A DNA stretch of 64,000 nucleotides from Saprospiraceae bacterium (GCA_022448945.1 JAKVCV010000022.1:1-64000), one strand, 5' to 3'. Shown: positions 40,801-50,066, counted from the first letter of the stretch. The notes: generated from the letters alone by a model not told the origin. A program made the numbers and translations.

Positions 40801-42206
40801 ATTATTTGCTGCCACCAGGGAATAACTATGAATTGGTTTTTTCTAGTTTTGATACTAAAATTCTTCAAGATACCAGTAAAGTCGCTTACTATACATCTTC
40901 TGCAAATATCGCAACTGTAAAAGGCAAAAATAATATTGGTTATTTTAGTAATTTTTTCGATTGGCATTTTACTTATGCCTTTCCTGATTGTCATTCTCTT
41001 GCGGATACTTTTACTGTATCCGTTAATATGCCTGTGGATCTTGTTGATTCTCTTCATACTTGTGATACGATACAAGTTGATATTAGTGATTCCAGTATAT
41101 TGTCATATCAGTGGAGTAATGGATTGACAACAGGTATGGTAATGTTATCAGATGCGGGTGTTTATGCCGTTACAATTTCAGATGGCGCAACATGTACGGT
41201 AGTGGATTCAATGTTTTTAACAATCCCTATACCGTTGAGCTTTCCTAATGATACTTCATCATGTGATTTTACCGTTTTTACTAATTATTCCTCAAGTCAA
41301 GCTACCTTTTTATGGGATACAGGAGATTCCACCCCTTATGCTACGATTCCACATATAGGTTTGTATGGAGTAACAGTTACGACCAATGAAGGGTGTGTAT
41401 TAATAGATACTGTTGAAATCAAAGAAATTGTACAACCACCTACTCCTGATTTAGGTTCTAGTTATTCTGTTTGTTTTTCTGATACTTTGGATGCAGGACA
41501 TGGTGGTGAAAATATGTCATATCTGTGGAATACAGATGATACAACTCAACAAATAATTGTTGACTCAACTGGTTTTTATTCTGTAGTCGTTACAAGTCCT
41601 TTAGGATGTTCTGGACAGTCATATGTCAATGTTACTATTGATACTGCACCATATGCTTACTTTATAATAACATCTAAAAATGATTCAACTCTAGAAATTG
41701 CTTGTGAACAGTTTTCTAGTTTAAATGGACCAAATCAAACACATTATTGGGATATGGGCGATAGTTCACCATATTATCCAGGCTATAATTTATTTCATAC
41801 TTATCAAGATACAGGATGTTATAAATTGTCTTTAGTTGTAAGCAGTGACTGTGGTGTAGATACATTTTCGATGTTAATTGGAGTTGGTGTCCCTGATACA
41901 TCTTGTGCGCCAGATACTACAGTTGCCTTTTTTCATATAAAGACTTTGTCAGATCTAGGGTTTCAGGTCTTTCCAAATCCTAATGATGGACAATTTAAAT
42001 TACAATTATCCAGTAAAATTGAAGAAGAAAGTCTTTTGTCGTTGTATGATATAAATGGTAGAGTACTATTTAATAAAAGAATCCCATTATCTCAGCAATT
42101 GATTTGGGATGTATCGACCCCTAATTTGCCCACTGGGATTTATTTTGTTAGACTTGTCAATAGTCAACAAAGTAAAACACGACGTGTAATGATTCTTCGA
42201 GAATAA
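34851..42206 (+). CDS. 2451-aa secreted T9SS surface protein with seven tandem ~290-aa repeat units and a PKD-like region
   Basis: Signal peptide ...FPIISMAQP; repeated LGxDTxxCGxxLxLDA and SSGNHKVIL..DIPVG.NYTLKM..I.GG.IYCQ.PFSSW..LTYPFL.MTTGV...YSFFYNW blocks; C-term QVFPNPNDGQFKLQLS...GIYFVRLVNSQQSKTRRVMILRE. Confidence 0.92.
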   Translation: MNMKVVDWICYILLFIFPIISMAQPVVNLGPDTTICGSYTLDAANTGATFLWSTGESLQTITVDSTAVYWVDVTDMNGTIRDSVYVIVQPIPSIILQPIDSFYCGGFKEIISASTSGNVIWTDSSANVLGVGDTLNYNIQSDVTLYYQASALTPVLTPVGLQNFTSGAYFNSGQNGRGVVFDVFEQIRLEYVWISIDNGPFTATIELLDGANMVVYSTNINLSSAGNHKIILGYDIPVGSGYTLKMNAINGGKIYCQYPFSSWSGLTYPFLSMTTGVVSNVYSFFYNWGVSLASNGVCSSSLDSVHLGLLPTPVVDLGQDTVVCGDSLILDATFVGVSVNYIWSTLNTSNTISANSTGQYSVTVVESGSCSSSDSIFLTLQTQPLIIYSPQDTTICGGAIPIIASPNTGNVIWQDSIGEVLGVGDTLHYNLQNDVTLYYHASAKTPVTTTVGLPDFTGGTYFNSGQNGRGVVFDVFQQIRLEHVWISVDNGPFTATIELLDGSNTVLYTTNINLSSSGNHKVILEFDIPVGNAYTLKMSAITGGNIYCQFPFSSWNTLTYPFLSMTTGVVSNVYSFFYNWGVSLTPNGICKGSTDSVSLVVLPTPSIDLGSDTVICGDSLSLDATYSGMNISYLWNTTSTSSVITADSSGKYTVTVTENGDCFDIDSINLTFYTQPIITSFPADTSLCVGVVPIISSLNTGNIIWEDSLGNLLGVGDTLHYDLQNDITLYYQASEKIPITTSVGLTDFSGGGYYNSGQNGRGIKFDVFQDLRLEHVWISVDNGPFTSTIELLDGSNTVLNITNVNVPSAGNHKVILGFDIPVGTNYTLRMTAISGGNIYCQSPFSNWGSLTYPFLDMTTGVVASVYSFFYNWGISLTPNGFCESTFDSVSLLVLPTPKINIGVDTIICGDSLLLDGTYIGSGITYFWSNSSTDPTTYATSTGEYSLTVTENNICSDIDTINLEFFTQPFITSLLNDTSYCRGNTEIISASNFGSIYWEEPIGNIIALGDTLNYDMQDTTILYYKASNLIPVNSTVGLSTFSGGNFFTAQNGKGIQFDVLQDLRLHYVWIKVDNGPFSGTIELQDNNNNTIYSTLVNLPSSGEYKIELDYDIQIGTGYTLYMFNITGGGIYCQFPFSSWNSLTYPFLDMTTGVAPTVYSFFYNWEISLTPNGACESTYDSVILDLLPTPEVDLQEDTIACGDTLIIDVFYPGASYLWGNTGFTTSSITITQEGFYEVSSTIGICNDSDSINVYLNSPPSTLVTSQDTTTCAGFIERKANYADYYAWYTDSVGGNLIGQGNPFMYDAQVTDTIWVEGQNYSNKYYLQGLTDTFVTSNAAYFYPVQQRGLIFDVHENIRLKTVAIYVEDGDLLLANIELRDYNGVLLNSLSINASSGENIINLDFDILKGQDYQLVLTNFNTAGVLVETPFSGFPIVGDQVTIKSSLYSSNYYRYFYKWNVQTLSCPSERQPSIVNVLPTPIIDFPVDSIICGDTLFFDASGTGASTFLWSTGDTSSLIIIDSSQTLSLTGSLGNCTVTDDVNVFIIQPPDIIIPPTDTTVCQGTHTLYASGNAAYYAWYDSLNSTVPFAVGDSVLIGFHDSTTLWVEGTGFILNSLHVGANYNSSSNLNYYDPIQTTNKTNRYLEFDINSPIILNSVSLYADTVTTATLTIKKYSFPIFTKSISLNALGENIISIDTILDIGNYTIELSNNAAGGILVLQPFSNLSQLNTSEISFIQSYPSGQYPCFFDWRISTPSCATERRSVRVDVPINPPIRMVSDTATCLFSTITLDPIGYDSLYTYLWDDFSTADTLLVDSSGYYGVTVTYDGKCSSEKDVFVQFLSTPNNPGVTDTSICSSRDIQLGPIVNDGIMVWYDSSNLGETVYLSSPQNIYVSDTTNFWFDVAPKATTRLGRQSFPNPNIPISYSNFTVPNEFDVHQYAILDSVALYVETAPATIEIKLEDSTTILNSTTFTILDAKQKVFVPLNYLLPPGNNYELVFSSFDTKILQDTSKVAYYTSSANIATVKGKNNIGYFSNFFDWHFTYAFPDCHSLADTFTVSVNMPVDLVDSLHTCDTIQVDISDSSILSYQWSNGLTTGMVMLSDAGVYAVTISDGATCTVVDSMFLTIPIPLSFPNDTSSCDFTVFTNYSSSQATFLWDTGDSTPYATIPHIGLYGVTVTTNEGCVLIDTVEIKEIVQPPTPDLGSSYSVCFSDTLDAGHGGENMSYLWNTDDTTQQIIVDSTGFYSVVVTSPLGCSGQSYVNVTIDTAPYAYFIITSKNDSTLEIACEQFSSLNGPNQTHYWDMGDSSPYYPGYNLFHTYQDTGCYKLSLVVSSDCGVDTFSMLIGVGVPDTSCAPDTTVAFFHIKTLSDLGFQVFPNPNDGQFKLQLSSKIEEESLLSLYDINGRVLFNKRIPLSQQLIWDVSTPNLPTGIYFVRLVNSQQSKTRRVMILRE
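35320..41000 (+). repeat. Seven in-frame tandem coding repeats, ~870-880 bp period, progressively diverged toward the 3' end
   Basis: Landmark ACATATCC at 35649, 36525, 37401, 38274 (spacings 876, 876, 873 bp); a 68-nt block is identical at 35649-35716 and 36525-36592; diverged copies start near 38820, 39690 and 40570. Confidence 0.88.
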
Positions 42207-42215
42207 AATTATGCT

Positions 42216-42292
42216 TTAAAGCTCAGAGAAAAATGCTTTATTCCAAATAAATTGCTGCAAGGTGCAAGTCACAGTGCAGCTTTTTTTATCTT
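42216..42292 (+). terminator. Possible rho-independent terminator downstream of the giant gene
   Basis: GCTGCA (42254-42259) ... TGCAGC (42275-42280) followed by TTTTTTT. Confidence 0.5.
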
Positions 42293-42356
42293 TATGTTTT
42301 TTAATATCCTTAGAATAGGTTGTATTATTTAAAAAACGCTTCAGGAAATAACAATT

Positions 42357-43391
42357 ATGATCAACCCCAAAAGTGTAAAGTTTGCAGTAATTGGTGTCGG
42401 ACGTATAGGTAAACGACATGCAAGTATGATTATGCGAAACCCTGAGGCTGAGCTGGTTGCTATATGTGATGTTGTGCCTTTTGAAGAACTTGATCTCAAT
42501 CAGTTTGATCAGCCATTCTTTCAATCTATTGACGCTTTGTTAGCCTCTGGGTTGCCAATAGATGTAGTTTGTATTTGTACACCCAATGGAGTACATGCTC
42601 AACAGGCTATTAAGGCATTGGATGCTGGTAAACATATTGTTTGTGAAAAACCCATGGGATTAACTAAAAAATCCTGTGAAGAAATGATTTTTAAATCTCT
42701 ACAGGTTGATAAGCGTATTTTTTGTGTCATGCAAAATCGTTATTCCCCCCCGTCTATATGGGTCAAAGGTCTTGTTGATCAAAAGCGATTAGGAGATATA
42801 TATATGGTTCAAATTAACTGTTATTGGAATAGGGATGATCGGTATTATTATCAAAATGGGGAAAAACATCCCTGGAAAGGATCTATTGATATGGATGGCG
42901 GACCTCTCTATACGCAGTTTTCTCATTTTGTTGATGTTTTGTATTGGTTGTTTGGAGATATAGATAATATTCAGGCAGCATTTCAGAATTTTGCCCATAG
43001 ACACTCAACACCTTTTGAAGATTCTGGTATTGTCCATTTTGATTTTGTAAATGGAGGAATGGGTTGTATAAATTATTCTACAGCTGTATATGAGACTAAT
43101 CTTGAAAGTAGCCTGACGGTTGTAGGTAGTAAAGGGAGTATAAAAATAGGTGGTCAATATATGAATGATGTTGAATATTGTAATATTGAAAACTATGATA
43201 TGCCTGAATTAGCAAAGACAAATCCTGTAAACGATTATGGTGACTATAAGGGATCTGCAGCAAATCATGTGTATGTTATAGAAAATGTAATTGATGTTCT
43301 TAAAAATCGAAAACCAATTACTACAAATGCTTTAGAAGGTTTGAAGGTAGTTGAAATCATTGAAAAAATATATAGCTTAAAGCAAGATTAA
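42357..43391 (+). CDS. Gfo/Idh/MocA oxidoreductase (WbpB-like UDP-GlcNAcA 3-dehydrogenase candidate)
   Basis: [88 protein letters not shown]. Confidence 0.9.
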   Translation: MINPKSVKFAVIGVGRIGKRHASMIMRNPEAELVAICDVVPFEELDLNQFDQPFFQSIDALLASGLPIDVVCICTPNGVHAQQAIKALDAGKHIVCEKPMGLTKKSCEEMIFKSLQVDKRIFCVMQNRYSPPSIWVKGLVDQKRLGDIYMVQINCYWNRDDRYYYQNGEKHPWKGSIDMDGGPLYTQFSHFVDVLYWLFGDIDNIQAAFQNFAHRHSTPFEDSGIVHFDFVNGGMGCINYSTAVYETNLESSLTVVGSKGSIKIGGQYMNDVEYCNIENYDMPELAKTNPVNDYGDYKGSAANHVYVIENVIDVLKNRKPITTNALEGLKVVEIIEKIYSLKQD

Positions 43392-43392
43392 T

Positions 43393-43962
43393 ATGGATTA
43401 TTTCGCTCATCCGACTGCTGTTGTTGATAATGGTTGCAGTATAGGGAAAGATACTAAGATCTGGCATTTTTGCCATTTAATGTCTGATTGTATAATAGGC
43501 AATTCATGCAGCTTGGGACAAAATGTAATGGTTGCGTCTAAAGTAGTCTTAGGAAATAATGTAAAAGTACAAAACAATGTATCTATATATTCAGGTGTCA
43601 TTTGTGAGGATGATGTCTTTTTAGGTCCTTCAGTGGTATTTACTAATATATTAAACCCTAGGTCTGCAATTGTTAGACGAGATCAATATATTGTAACAAA
43701 GGTTTGTAAAGGGGCTACAATAGGTGCTAATGCAACAATTATTTGTGGGAATACAATAGGTGAATATGCATTCATAGGTGCTGGTTCAGTAGTTACTAAA
43801 GATATTCCTCCGTACGCTTTAGTTATGGGAAATCCTGCGATACAAGTGGGTTGGATGAGTATCTGTGGGCATAGATTAGTCTTTGATGCAACAAATAAGG
43901 CTACTTGTCCCGATTCAGGGCAAGTGTATTCTCTTCAGAAAGGTATGGTTGTAAAAGAATAA
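43393..43962 (+). CDS. Left-handed beta-helix acetyltransferase (WbpD-like)
   Basis: Hexapeptide repeats [78 protein letters not shown]; tail GHRLVFD...CPDSGQVY. Confidence 0.9.
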   Translation: MDYFAHPTAVVDNGCSIGKDTKIWHFCHLMSDCIIGNSCSLGQNVMVASKVVLGNNVKVQNNVSIYSGVICEDDVFLGPSVVFTNILNPRSAIVRRDQYIVTKVCKGATIGANATIICGNTIGEYAFIGAGSVVTKDIPPYALVMGNPAIQVGWMSICGHRLVFDATNKATCPDSGQVYSLQKGMVVKE

Positions 43963-44002
43963 ACTTATCTGTTCAATTAATTTTTTATATTCTAAATTAT
44001 AA

Positions 44003-44032
44003 AAATGTGTCAATTAGACTAGTGACACATTT
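44003..44032. other. Perfect 10-bp stem-loop between the acetyltransferase and MFS genes
   Basis: AAATGTGTCA (44003-44012) / TGACACATTT (44023-44032), 10-nt loop; no clear U-run after it. Confidence 0.6.
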
Positions 44033-44068
44033 AACTTCTTACTCCTTACTTTTTACTAATCAACTATA

Positions 44069-45283
44069 ATGGACATTGCAGCAAATATCTGGAAACTTTA
44101 CTTGATTAAAATGTCAAAGTGGTTTATGGTTTTTATGCCAATTGTAGTTTTGTTTTTTCAGTCAAACGGTCTTAGTTTGCGCGAGGTAATGACAATTAAT
44201 GCCATTTATTCTTTATCAACTGCTTTTTTTGAAATTCCTTCAGGATATTTTTCAGATAGATTTGGTAGAAAGTATTCCATTGCATTAGGGACACTATTTA
44301 TTACTTTACAGTTTTTTGTATATAGTTGGTCTTTTGACTTTTGGTCTATGTCTATAGGTGCTGCTATAGGTGGCTTTGGAGCAAGCTTTATCTCAGGGTC
44401 AGATTCAGCATTGTTATATGATTCCCTTTGTTTTTTAGGGCGCAAAGATGATTACCTGAAGTGGGAAGGCCGTAGTTATGCTATAGGAACTTTTTCAGAA
44501 GCTGTTGCTGCTGTTATAGGTGGCTGGTTGGCTTATTATTTTAGTCTAAGGTACCCAATATATATTCAGGTTGGTATCAGTATTGTTGGTTTTGTTACTG
44601 CACTTACATTAATTGAACCTCCTGTTCATAAAGATGATAATCGGGGTAATTGGGAACAAATTAAACTTATACTTTCTTATACTTTTATTAAAAATATTAA
44701 ACTGAGATTTTTTATTTTTTTAACTTCTGTCTTTGGTCTTGGATCTTTATTGTTGGCGTGGTTCGCACAACCATATTTTGATTTAAAAGATATTCAAGAA
44801 AATTTTATAGGATATCTTTGGGCCTCATTGAATATTACAGTAGCGGTTTTTGCTTTGAATGCCTACCGTGTAAATAAGATCATTAGTGACAAGAAACTTG
44901 TAATTCTGATTTTAATTGGATTTATATTAGGTTATTTGGTTTTGGGCTATTATGGCAGTAACTTGCTTTGGTTGGGTTTGTCAGCTATGTTCTTTATGTA
45001 TGCTCTTCGTGGTTTAGCAATCCCTACTTTTCTGAATCTAATTAATAAGAATACACCATCTGAAATGAGAGCCACGGTCTTATCTATCAGAGGATTTTGT
45101 GTGCGTATTCTATATGCATTAATTGCCCCTTTTTTAGGTTGGCTTGCTGATGTGTATACTGTCATGGAAGTCTTTTTATTCATTGGCCTATTAATACTAG
45201 GAGCCAGTATTATAGCTATTGGATTATATTCCTTAATTTTGAAGGATGGTTACAATAATGATTCAAAAATTGTTGAGCAATAA
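44069..45283 (+). CDS. MFS transporter
   Basis: 12-TM pattern; SGYFSDRFGRKYSIALGTLF between TM2 and TM3. Confidence 0.87.
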   Translation: MDIAANIWKLYLIKMSKWFMVFMPIVVLFFQSNGLSLREVMTINAIYSLSTAFFEIPSGYFSDRFGRKYSIALGTLFITLQFFVYSWSFDFWSMSIGAAIGGFGASFISGSDSALLYDSLCFLGRKDDYLKWEGRSYAIGTFSEAVAAVIGGWLAYYFSLRYPIYIQVGISIVGFVTALTLIEPPVHKDDNRGNWEQIKLILSYTFIKNIKLRFFIFLTSVFGLGSLLLAWFAQPYFDLKDIQENFIGYLWASLNITVAVFALNAYRVNKIISDKKLVILILIGFILGYLVLGYYGSNLLWLGLSAMFFMYALRGLAIPTFLNLINKNTPSEMRATVLSIRGFCVRILYALIAPFLGWLADVYTVMEVFLFIGLLILGASIIAIGLYSLILKDGYNNDSKIVEQ

Positions 45284-45335
45284 TTTAGCATGCCTTTTTT
45301 AGTATTTGTTACTCATTCTTAATATAATATTTTTC

Positions 45336-46409
45336 ATGCAACGGCATATTTTATTCTTTTGTCTGTTATTTGTTTTTTTTTATTTTAAAATCATAGCTTG
45401 TCCGTCAATAGCTTCTTATTATATTGATGATGTTAAAGCATTGTTGTATGTAGAAAAATATAAACACATTGCTATATCTGAAATGGACCGGACGGGTATT
45501 CCAGCGAGTATCAAAATGGCACAGGGTATTTTGGAATCAGGTGTTGGAGAAAGTGAATTAGCCCTTGTGGCAAATAATCATTTTGGAATTAAATGTGGTG
45601 GTGATGTTTGGCAAGGGAAAACACATTATGTATGGGATGATGAAGTTGTGAAATCTTGTTTTAGAGTATATAGTAGTGCAGAAGAATCTTATATTGCTCA
45701 TTCTGAGTTTTTGATGAATCCCAAAAAAGAATTTAGATATGGTGCTTTATTTCAATTAGATAAGAGAGACTATAAAGGTTGGGCCAAAGGACTTCAAAAA
45801 TCAGGATATGCAACTTCCAAAACTTATACAAAGAATTTAATATCTATTATTGAGCGTCTGGAATTGTATAAACTTGATTATTTGACTATAGAATTATTAG
45901 CAGTTAATGATGGAGAATTGGCAAGTATTTTCCCTTCATTAATACCTAAGCCGCATTTTGCGGATTACGATACTTCTTCTACGCTAATCCGTATTAGAGA
46001 TCCTTTTAGTTCTTCTATGGATAGCGTAGATGTTATTTTGACAAAGTATGTCTTTCAAGTAAACAATATAGATGCCGTTTATGTACAGCCTGGAGATGAT
46101 CTTAATTCTATTGCAGATCGATATCGAAAAAATCCAAAGAAATTGTACTGTTTTAACGAATTAAAAGGACGTCAATTAAAAGTAGGGCAATATGTCTTTT
46201 TAAATAGAAAAGCCAATTGTTATAAGAGTATAAATCCGCTGAAGGATACACAAGCTCATATCTTAAGAGCTGGTCAGTCAATGTATGACGTAGCACAATT
46301 ATATGGTGTTAAACTAAGAAAACTTTATTCTTATAATAGAGGATATAAACATGAGACACCCAAACCAGGTGTACAAATTTTCTTAAAAAGGCAAAAAGGT
46401 AAAATTTAA
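45336..46409 (+). CDS. Secreted glucosaminidase with C-terminal LysM domains
   Basis: IPASIKMAQGILESGVGESELALVANNHFGIKCGG; LysM-like DDLNSIADRYRKNPKKLYCFNEL and QSMYDVAQLYGVKLRKLYSYN. ATG at 45336 preferred over the TTG start in the track. Confidence 0.9.
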   Translation: MQRHILFFCLLFVFFYFKIIACPSIASYYIDDVKALLYVEKYKHIAISEMDRTGIPASIKMAQGILESGVGESELALVANNHFGIKCGGDVWQGKTHYVWDDEVVKSCFRVYSSAEESYIAHSEFLMNPKKEFRYGALFQLDKRDYKGWAKGLQKSGYATSKTYTKNLISIIERLELYKLDYLTIELLAVNDGELASIFPSLIPKPHFADYDTSSTLIRIRDPFSSSMDSVDVILTKYVFQVNNIDAVYVQPGDDLNSIADRYRKNPKKLYCFNELKGRQLKVGQYVFLNRKANCYKSINPLKDTQAHILRAGQSMYDVAQLYGVKLRKLYSYNRGYKHETPKPGVQIFLKRQKGKI

Positions 46410-46442
46410 ATTAAGCTATTAAGCATTTGTGTTTTAAACCTA

Positions 46443-46886
46443 TCAGCGTTTTTTTTGAAAAAATTCCTTTATCATTTCTGTGCTTTCTAGTGCTAGAAGC
46501 CCTGAAATTACTTTAGTTTTTGGATGTAATACATTAGGGGCTAGCTGGCTATATCCACGTTTGTTGTCATTGGCACCAATTATTAATTCTCCAATTTGGG
46601 ACCATGCTAATGCTCCGGCACACATCACGCAGGGCTCTAATGTTACATATAAACTACATTCTTGAAGATATTTATTACCTAGGTGTTTACTAGCTGCAGT
46701 AATAGCTAATATTTCAGCATGGGCTGTTACATCTGTAAGATGTTCAGTCCAATTATGAGCTCGTGCAATGATCTGTTGATTGCAAATTACAACAGCCCCG
46801 ACGGGTATTTCGTCGAGAAGAGCAGCCTTTTCGGCTTCTTTTAAGGCTTGTTTCATATAATATTCGTGCGAGAAAACAGAAAACAT
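46443..46886 (-). CDS. tadA: tRNA-specific adenosine deaminase
   Basis: VTAHAEILAI; LYVTLEPCVMCAGAL; IPVGAVVI. Confidence 0.93.
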   Translation of the reverse strand: MFSVFSHEYYMKQALKEAEKAALLDEIPVGAVVICNQQIIARAHNWTEHLTDVTAHAEILAITAASKHLGNKYLQECSLYVTLEPCVMCAGALAWSQIGELIIGANDNKRGYSQLAPNVLHPKTKVISGLLALESTEMIKEFFQKKR

Positions 46887-47144
46887 CGTATCTTAGAGCT
46901 TTTATTGATAGTTTAAGATATCTCGTTAATGAAGTTTTATTATTTTAATTCATTAAAATAGATCTTGTTAACCTCAAAGTTATATTTTTTTAAATAGACA
47001 AGAGAATAATGTTATTTCATTTTATTTTTGTTTCTTATTCATTGTTTATTATCAAAATGGCTGAAAGATAAGGCCTAAAAAAATTTAGTGTTTAATAGGT
47101 TAACAGAATTAGTCATAAACCATCTAACTGATAATTAAATATAT

Positions 47145-48569
47145 ATGAGAATATTTATCGTTCTTTTTTTTCTACTATCCTTAAACACCTATGGGCAGGA
47201 AGATAGTATATGGTCCCTTGAAAAATGCATAGATTATGCTGTTCAAAATAGTTTAACTGTAAAACAAGCTAATTTAAGTGTAATACAAGCAACTTTGTCA
47301 AAGAAGCAAGCAATATGGGCACAGGCTCCAAATTTAAATAGTAGCTATAGCTATGGATTTAATTTTGGTCGTTCTGTGGATCCTACATCCTATAGTTTTA
47401 TTAATCAGATTACAAATTCTTCTTCTATTTCTTTGAATATGAACCAACCTGTTTTTCAGGGATTACGAATTCGCAATTCAATTAAACAATCAAAGGTTGA
47501 TTTGGAAGCTTCAAAGAAAGACGTTGAACAGGCAAAAAATGACGTTGCTCTATCTATTGCTCAAGCTTATTTATCGATACTATTGGCACAGGAAAGTCGA
47601 TCTGTCCTTGTTGAACAGGCAAAAATCACTAAAATCCAGTATGATCAAACTCAAAAACTAATTTCTGCCGGTGTGCTCGCAGATAATAGCCGTTATGACC
47701 TAGAGGCTCAGATGGCAAGAGATGAAGAAAATATTGTAACTGCTCAGAACTCAGTTGATTTGGCCTATGTGAATTTAAAAGTGCTTATGAATATTGACTT
47801 GGCTAAAGTAATTCAAATAATTCCTATTACTGAATTAATAGTTCCTGAAGTACTTGAGTTATTAACTCTTGATGAAATATATGAAGAAGCTTTAAATAAT
47901 CAACCTAATGTTGCGGCTTCATATTTAAGAGAACGAAGTGCTGAACTTGCAGTGAAAATCGCAAAAGGTGCTTTATGGCCATCAATTTCAATTTATGGAA
48001 GTGTCAATAGTAATTTCTCAAGTGCTGCAAGATTATTTAATGTTGTTTCAACCCCAGACACTTTAAGTGGCTTTCAGACAGGCACAACTACACCAGTAGA
48101 AGTTTATGAAAATAAATTTTCAACTGTTCAAGGAGATGTTATTCCTTATTTCACACAGCTTGGAGGAAATATATATGCAAATGTTGGGATAAATCTTTCA
48201 ATTCCTATATTTAATGGTTTTCGTAACCGAATAGCTATTCAGCAAGCAGATTTAGCTATAAAATCTGCTAAATTGGCTACAGTACAGATAGAGACAACCC
48301 TTAAATCTAATATTAAACGTTCATTAACTGATGTGAAAGCAGCAGAAAAACGTCTTGCAGCAGCTTCAAAAACTGTAGTATCGACAAGGCTGTCAGTTCA
48401 AAATACACGTAAAAGATACGATTTGGGAGTTGTCAATTCTTTTGAATTGACAAGTGTGCAAAATACACTTGTTGCAGTTGAATCAAACTTGTTGCAAGCT
48501 AAATATGATTATTTGTTTAAACTTAAGATTTTGGATTATTACAGGGGTAATGTAATTCAGATCAAATAA
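47145..48569 (+). CDS. TolC-family outer membrane efflux protein
   Basis: WSLEKCIDYAVQNSLTVKQA; duplicated helical hairpins; KRYDLGVVNSFELTSVQNTLVAVESNL. Confidence 0.92.
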   Translation: MRIFIVLFFLLSLNTYGQEDSIWSLEKCIDYAVQNSLTVKQANLSVIQATLSKKQAIWAQAPNLNSSYSYGFNFGRSVDPTSYSFINQITNSSSISLNMNQPVFQGLRIRNSIKQSKVDLEASKKDVEQAKNDVALSIAQAYLSILLAQESRSVLVEQAKITKIQYDQTQKLISAGVLADNSRYDLEAQMARDEENIVTAQNSVDLAYVNLKVLMNIDLAKVIQIIPITELIVPEVLELLTLDEIYEEALNNQPNVAASYLRERSAELAVKIAKGALWPSISIYGSVNSNFSSAARLFNVVSTPDTLSGFQTGTTTPVEVYENKFSTVQGDVIPYFTQLGGNIYANVGINLSIPIFNGFRNRIAIQQADLAIKSAKLATVQIETTLKSNIKRSLTDVKAAEKRLAAASKTVVSTRLSVQNTRKRYDLGVVNSFELTSVQNTLVAVESNLLQAKYDYLFKLKILDYYRGNVIQIK

Positions 48570-48611
48570 TGTTTCTTCTCATAGGTTTGTTTTTTAATTT
48601 TTAATATAAAA

Positions 48612-49940
48612 ATGGCACGAAAACGAAAAAAAAGGACAGGTTTATATATCTTTTTATTAATAATCATCATTTTATCTTTAGCCACCTATTATAAAATGAC
48701 TAGAAAAAAAGTATTAATTGAAGAGGTAGCCGTAGAAGCTGCTCAAAAACGTACTATTGTTGAGACAGTTTATTCAAGTGGCAAGTTGTTTCCTGCAACC
48801 GAACTAGAAATAACTTCTAATATTTCAGGCACAATCATTGAATTATATATAAAAGAGGGTGACTTGGTTAAAAAAGGACAAATGCTTGCAAAAGTAGATC
48901 CTGAAGCATTAGTGTCTATTGTAGAAAGGGCGGAAGCAGCTACGGAAGGTTCTAAAGCTCAATTGGAAGCTGTTCGAGCACAGAAAAAACAATTGGAAGC
49001 ACAATTTGTAAATACTAAAATTGTTTATGATAGAAATAAGAATTTGTATAAGGAGGGTATAATATCTAAAGCTGATTTTGAGGCAGCAGAGGCTACATTT
49101 AATACTGCTAAAGCTAATATAGAAGCAGCTACTCAAAATATTCTGGCGGCTGAATTTACAGTCAAAAGCTCTGAAGCTACAGTAAAGGAACAAAAGAAAA
49201 ATTTATCTCAGACTCGTATCTACGCTCCAATTAGTGGTGTGGTTTCAACATTATACAAAAAACAAGGCGAACAGGTCGTTGGTACTGCACAAATGGCAGG
49301 TACACCTATACTAAAAATTGCTAATCTTAAAACTGTTGAAGTACGTGTTGATGTAAATGAAAGGGATATTTTGAATATAATAATAGGAGATTCTGCAGAC
49401 ATAGAATTAGATGCATATCCAGATCGTAAATTTGGAGGAATTGTTACTCAAATAGCCAATACTGCTACAGGTTTGAATTCAGTTACTGCTCAGCTTACCT
49501 CTGATCAGGTTACCAATTTTGAAGTTCGAATTCTCATGTTCCCTGATTCATATAAAGATCTTGGATTTAAATCAGATAGATCCCCTTTTAGGTCAGGATT
49601 ATCTGCTTCTGCAGAAATTATTACAAATAGAGCCGATGATATACTTTCAGTGCCTGTTGCTGCAGTAACTGCCAGAGAAGATAAAGAGCAGATGGTAGAT
49701 ATCAATACAGAAATAGAATTAAAAGAATATGTATTCGTCCAAACCCTTGATTCAGTAAAGATAAGGGAAGTTAAGACAGGAATTCAAAACGACAATTTTA
49801 TAGAAATTACAGAAGGTTTAGAAGAAGGGGAAATATTAGTAAAAGCTCCTTATGATGCGATTTCAAAGCTACTTAAGGATGGATCTAAAATCAAAGTCGT
49901 AAAAGAAAAAGATCTTTATAAAGAAGCTATAGAATATTAA
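48612..49940 (+). CDS. Periplasmic adaptor subunit (HlyD/MacA-like)
   Basis: ISGTIIELYIKEGDLVKKGQMLAKVDPE; TRIYAPISGVVSTLYKKQGEQVVGT. Confidence 0.92.
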   Translation: MARKRKKRTGLYIFLLIIIILSLATYYKMTRKKVLIEEVAVEAAQKRTIVETVYSSGKLFPATELEITSNISGTIIELYIKEGDLVKKGQMLAKVDPEALVSIVERAEAATEGSKAQLEAVRAQKKQLEAQFVNTKIVYDRNKNLYKEGIISKADFEAAEATFNTAKANIEAATQNILAAEFTVKSSEATVKEQKKNLSQTRIYAPISGVVSTLYKKQGEQVVGTAQMAGTPILKIANLKTVEVRVDVNERDILNIIIGDSADIELDAYPDRKFGGIVTQIANTATGLNSVTAQLTSDQVTNFEVRILMFPDSYKDLGFKSDRSPFRSGLSASAEIITNRADDILSVPVAAVTAREDKEQMVDINTEIELKEYVFVQTLDSVKIREVKTGIQNDNFIEITEGLEEGEILVKAPYDAISKLLKDGSKIKVVKEKDLYKEAIEY

Positions 49941-50066
49941 AATTCAAGCCTTTATTTTGGTTTTTTGGTATATAGTCTTTTGTACTATGATATGGTACTT
50001 ATTTATCAAAAAATAAAAAAATCCTTTTTCCTTATCATTAAATAACTCTTTTTTCACAAAAAAATG

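Noticed and set aside
48430-48453. Perfect 10-bp hairpin TTGTCAATTC-TTTT-GAATTGACAA
   Set aside because: Lies inside the conserved TolC-family segment YDLGVVNSFELTS; best explained by coding constraint or chance, and the half-site order is opposite to the TTGAC-N4-GTCAA regulatory palindrome.
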